This document shows positions 35,788 through 36,504 of a stretch of DNA of 36,504 nucleotides, piece after piece (positions within the stretch are counted from its first letter, which is position 1; each line of letters begins with the position of its first letter). The DNA lies in contig NCFS01000024.1 in assembly GCA_002281295.1 (NCBI GenBank), positions 1 to 36,504 of the forward strand. Direction: 5' to 3'. Source of the DNA: Halothiobacillus sp. 35-54-62 (lineage in GTDB: Bacteria > Pseudomonadota > Gammaproteobacteria > Halothiobacillales > Halothiobacillaceae). Position numbers and translations under genes: made by a program. The notes under the pieces were generated by a model, which saw nothing but the letters and a program-made list of their open reading frames with translations, was not told the DNA's origin and searched no databases.

Positions 35788-36498
35788 ATGACTGACCTTA
35801 AAACAGCCCCATCCCGCCGCGTCAAAGTGTGGGATTTGCCCACCCGTTTATTCCATTGGTTGCTCGTAATCGGTATTTTTGCCATGTGGTTCACCGCCGA
35901 TGTGCTTGATCGTTTAAGCCTGCACATGGCGATTGGGTACGCATTGATCGGCCTGATTGTATTCCGGCTTATTTGGGGGTTTATTGGCAGCGATACCGCC
36001 CGATTTCGGCACTTCATTCGCGGGCCTGGCCACATTATTAGCTACTTGCGAAAATCAGACGATTCGGTGGCATTGGGGCATAACCCACTGGGTGCGCTTT
36101 CGGTGGTGGCCTTGTTGTTGGTGATTATGGTGCAGTTAGGCACGGGCTTATTTGCCAATGACCAAATCTATTCTGAAGGCCCGTTTTCAGATTATGTCTC
36201 CGAGCGCACTCAAGACCTGCTCACCTATATCCATGAAGTTAACTTTTATATTTTGCTTGGGTTGATCGGCCTGCATTTGGCGGCGATTGCGTTTTATCAA
36301 TTCAAAAAACACGAGCCGTTAGTGCGCGCCATGATTACAGGGCAGCGTGAGCTTAAATCTGGCGAGCGGGTACAAAACCCCAATGTGCGTTTTGCGGGGC
36401 TGATCGCTTTTGTGATTGCGCTCCTGCTGGCGGTCGGGGCGTGGTATGTGTTTAGCTACCAGCCCAAACTTCTGGCCGGTTGGCTGGGGTTGCATTAG
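35788..36498 (+). CDS. Membrane cytochrome b (b561 / hydrogenase b-type)
   Basis: A 236-residue membrane protein with about five hydrophobic segments. Haem-ligand candidates are H23 (TRLFHWLL), H46 (LSLHMAIGYA), H149 (YIHEVNF) and H163 (LIGLHLAAIAF), arranged as in the prokaryotic b561/hydrogenase cytochrome b family. WDLPTRLFHW is a strong family signature. These proteins pass electrons between quinones and a soluble or periplasmic partner such as a c-type cytochrome; the partner would be downstream, outside the window. AGGAAG precedes the ATG, and a terminator separates it from acs. Confidence 0.92.
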   Translation: MTDLKTAPSRRVKVWDLPTRLFHWLLVIGIFAMWFTADVLDRLSLHMAIGYALIGLIVFRLIWGFIGSDTARFRHFIRGPGHIISYLRKSDDSVALGHNPLGALSVVALLLVIMVQLGTGLFANDQIYSEGPFSDYVSERTQDLLTYIHEVNFYILLGLIGLHLAAIAFYQFKKHEPLVRAMITGQRELKSGERVQNPNVRFAGLIAFVIALLLAVGAWYVFSYQPKLLAGWLGLH

Positions 36499-36504
36499 TT
36501 TGAT

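Overview
The window looks like chromosomal DNA of a gammaproteobacterium of middling-to-high GC content. Several neighbourhoods match conserved gammaproteobacterial gene order: rpmB-rpmG-mutM, xerD-dsbC, rluD-pgeF close to clpB and bamD, and glyQ-glyS-plsC. A DUF6858-like protein, an uncharacterised two-repeat protein and an isolated glycolate-oxidase Fe-S subunit hint at a sulfur-oxidising, possibly autotrophic lineage such as Halothiobacillaceae. That placement is an inference from memory, not a measurement.

Positions 1 to about 8.1 kb form the end of an integrated genomic island. Transcription runs right to left. From the right edge there is a P4-type tyrosine integrase, an AbrB-type antitoxin with a PIN-domain toxin, a short degenerate copy of the helicase N-terminus, then three genes read in series: an MmeI-like adenine DNA methyltransferase with no visible nuclease motif, a Schlafen-type AlbA_2/GHKL ATPase protein, and an SF2 helicase that runs off the left edge. 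Methylase plus ATPase plus helicase is the composition of a DNA-modification-based anti-phage system of the kind called Hma, related in logic to BREX and DISARM. The nuclease or effector, if any, lies beyond position 1. This is the most interesting part of the window.

Positions 7.8 to 8.45 kb are a gene-poor junction holding an exact 37-bp tandem repeat, each copy with a palindrome, and a 12-bp repeat at the integrase start. The attachment site is probably here, but no tRNA gene is visible.

Positions 8.45 to 36.5 kb are housekeeping chromosome: a YkgJ-type cysteine-cluster protein, an uncharacterised protein, glyQ-glyS-plsC, trpD-trpC, an OsmC-like protein, glcF, ribosomal proteins L28, L33 and S20 with mutM, pyrE, clpB, a DUF6858-like protein, an LpxH-type phosphatase, the operon rluD-pgeF-gcvR-def, bamD, an MHS-type transporter, the operon MoxR ATPase-VWA protein-xerD-dsbC, acs and a membrane cytochrome b. 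Clear intrinsic terminators separate several units. The leader of clpB and the adjoining intergenic region hold a near-perfect 21-bp inverted repeat and a 10-bp tandem repeat.
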